DNA of 6,918 nucleotides from assembly GCA_937128785.1 (NCBI GenBank), contig CAKZMS010000014.1, positions 1-6,918 on the forward strand, in the 5' to 3' direction. The position numbers and the translations under genes are program-made. Shown in pieces: positions 6,124-6,918 of the stretch; within the stretch, counting starts at the first letter, position 1, and each line of letters opens with the position of its first letter. Origin of the DNA: an uncultured Opitutaceae bacterium (GTDB taxonomy: Bacteria; Verrucomicrobiota; Verrucomicrobiia; Opitutales; Opitutaceae). The notes beneath the pieces were generated by a model. That model saw nothing but the letters and a program-made list of their open reading frames with translations. It did not search any database and was not told the origin of the DNA.

Positions 6124-6918
6124 TCAATCGGCGGAAATACGATTCAGGTGCCGGCCGAAGGCCCGCATCACCCACAAATGGATCACGGCCTGGGTGCGGG
6201 CATAAATCCACCAGGGTAGCGCCGGACTGAAACCGTGGATCGACGCGATCAGACATCCGGTCTCGGGAAATGCCCGAAATTCGAATCGACCCGGTGGCTC
6301 CACCGATCGATTCAGCACTCCGCCGGAAATGTAGAACGCCCGTCGGCGTTGATTTTCGCGGGTGAACGGAGTGGGAGTGAGCTCGAGCAACAGCAGACGT
6401 TTGCCCAGCGCATAAAAATGGAGGGTGCCGCTCTCGGTTTTCTCGACGTTCAAGAGTCCACGAAAACTGCGGGTCAGCCATTGCCCGTATTCGACCGCCA
6501 CCTGATCTGCCGACCATTTTGCGGGCAGCGCCATCCGTTGCACCGACCGCACGCGGCGTTCTTGGCGGATGGCCTGACGATCCGATTTCTGCGTCACTCG
6601 CCGAGGGTTGGGCTTGGGTTTCCCCGTTTCGTCCACTGCTCGTCGCAGAGAATCATCGAAGGTCACGGCGTCGCCATGTAGCCGATCCATCAGCAGGTTG
6701 GGGGATGCCTTCAGGTCGTGACGTAGACTCTCTTGCAGCGGCGCGACCAATGCGTTGGGCACGCCGCCGAAGAGAGCGACCCAGTGTTGGGAAAAGCGAA
6801 AGAGATTAACTGGCACGTCGAAGGTGCGCAGCGGTTTCTTCAATCCCCGGGCGGTGGCATGAATCAGTTCTCGGTAGGTCTTGGGATCGTGCCCTCCCAG
6901 ATCATAGGTGCCCCCAGC
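6124..6918 (-). CDS. SDR-type NAD(P)-binding epimerase/dehydratase-like protein with extra C-terminal domain (5' end outside window)
   Basis: The frame is open from the right edge to a TGA at 6124-6126, giving 264 residues of a longer protein. A TTG at 6841-6843 is not a credible start, because the upstream residues continue a recognisable domain. The first 60 residues look like the end of an extended or atypical SDR (NDUFA9/YbjT-like): 'YDLGGHDPKTYREL', then 'KKPLRTFDVPVNLFRF' and 'LRHDLKASPNLLMDRL'. The Rossmann glycine motif and the YxxxK pair would lie off the window. The remaining roughly 200 residues are not SDR. They contain a basic stretch around 'NPRRVTQKSDRQAIRQERR' and a C-terminal part with 'LHFYALGKRLLLLELTP', 'ISGGVLN', 'GRFEFRAFPETG' and 'SPALPWWIYARTQAVIHLWVMRAFG'. 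This resembles the beta-rich DUF2867/SRPBCC-like domains fused to some SDR proteins, but I am not certain. The stop lies 55 bp (or 4 bp) before the hydrolase start, so it is probably the upstream operon partner. Substrate unknown. Confidence 0.7.
   Translation of the reverse strand, partial: AGGTYDLGGHDPKTYRELIHATARGLKKPLRTFDVPVNLFRFSQHWVALFGGVPNALVAPLQESLRHDLKASPNLLMDRLHGDAVTFDDSLRRAVDETGKPKPNPRRVTQKSDRQAIRQERRVRSVQRMALPAKWSADQVAVEYGQWLTRSFRGLLNVEKTESGTLHFYALGKRLLLLELTPTPFTRENQRRRAFYISGGVLNRSVEPPGRFEFRAFPETGCLIASIHGFSPALPWWIYARTQAVIHLWVMRAFGRHLNRISAD

Noticed and set aside
5562..6230. 222-codon plus-strand frame across the hydrolase start and the end of the SDR gene
   Set aside because: It is antisense to two supported genes and has no recognisable domain; the composition fits a complementary shadow frame.
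1..6918. Whole window as a complete polysaccharide utilisation locus or a defence system
   Set aside because: There is no transporter, SusC/D-like pair, regulator or sugar kinase, and no nuclease, helicase or toxin-type gene. The enzymes lie in at least three transcription units, so only a partial carbohydrate-related neighbourhood is supported.

Overview
The window looks like chromosomal DNA from a GC-rich, Gram-negative-type environmental bacterium. A PVC-group organism (Verrucomicrobia, Opitutaceae-like, or a relative) is the best guess. This is an inference from three things: the gene content (secreted formylglycine sulfatase, clan GH-A-like hydrolase, sugar epimerase, ceramidase-like protein), the few Shine-Dalgarno motifs, and an intergenic palindrome whose arms begin GTAGCGCCGTGCTT. 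No rRNA or other marker gene is present to prove it.

Layout, left to right. (1) 1-472, plus strand: the C-terminal end of a neutral/alkaline ceramidase-like protein, cut by the left edge. (2) 469-2091, minus strand: a two-gene unit, an M20 amidohydrolase followed 12 bp later by an RbsD/FucU-family sugar mutarotase. The mutarotase stop codon overlaps the stop of the ceramidase-like gene on the opposite strand in a shared TTAA. (3) 2092-2230: a divergent intergenic region of 139 bp. (4) 2231-3079, plus strand: a D-tagatose/D-psicose 3-epimerase-family protein with all four metal ligands at family spacing. (5) 3080-3150: a convergent gap filled by a 54-bp near-perfect inverted repeat. (6) 3151-6918, minus strand: three tightly packed genes transcribed right to left. 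These are an SDR-type epimerase/dehydratase-like protein with an extra C-terminal domain (cut by the right edge), a secreted glycoside-hydrolase-like protein with two candidate catalytic glutamates, and a secreted sulfatase whose ATG overlaps the hydrolase stop (ATGA).

How the genes may work together (inference): the hydrolase and sulfatase are probably co-translated and exported, which fits removal of sulfate and sugar from a sulfated glycan outside the cytoplasm. The epimerase and mutarotase are cytoplasmic enzymes that interconvert free monosaccharides and could feed released sugars into catabolism. The M20 enzyme removes acyl groups from amino compounds. No transporter, regulator, SusC/D-type pair or sugar kinase is visible, so this is at most part of a carbohydrate-use locus.

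There is no gene-free stretch longer than 300 bases. I see no RNA genes, CRISPR array, insertion sequence or attachment site. I do not see a clearly new multi-gene system. The least explained items are the hydrolase, whose family I cannot name, the C-terminal domain of the SDR protein, and the palindromic repeat.
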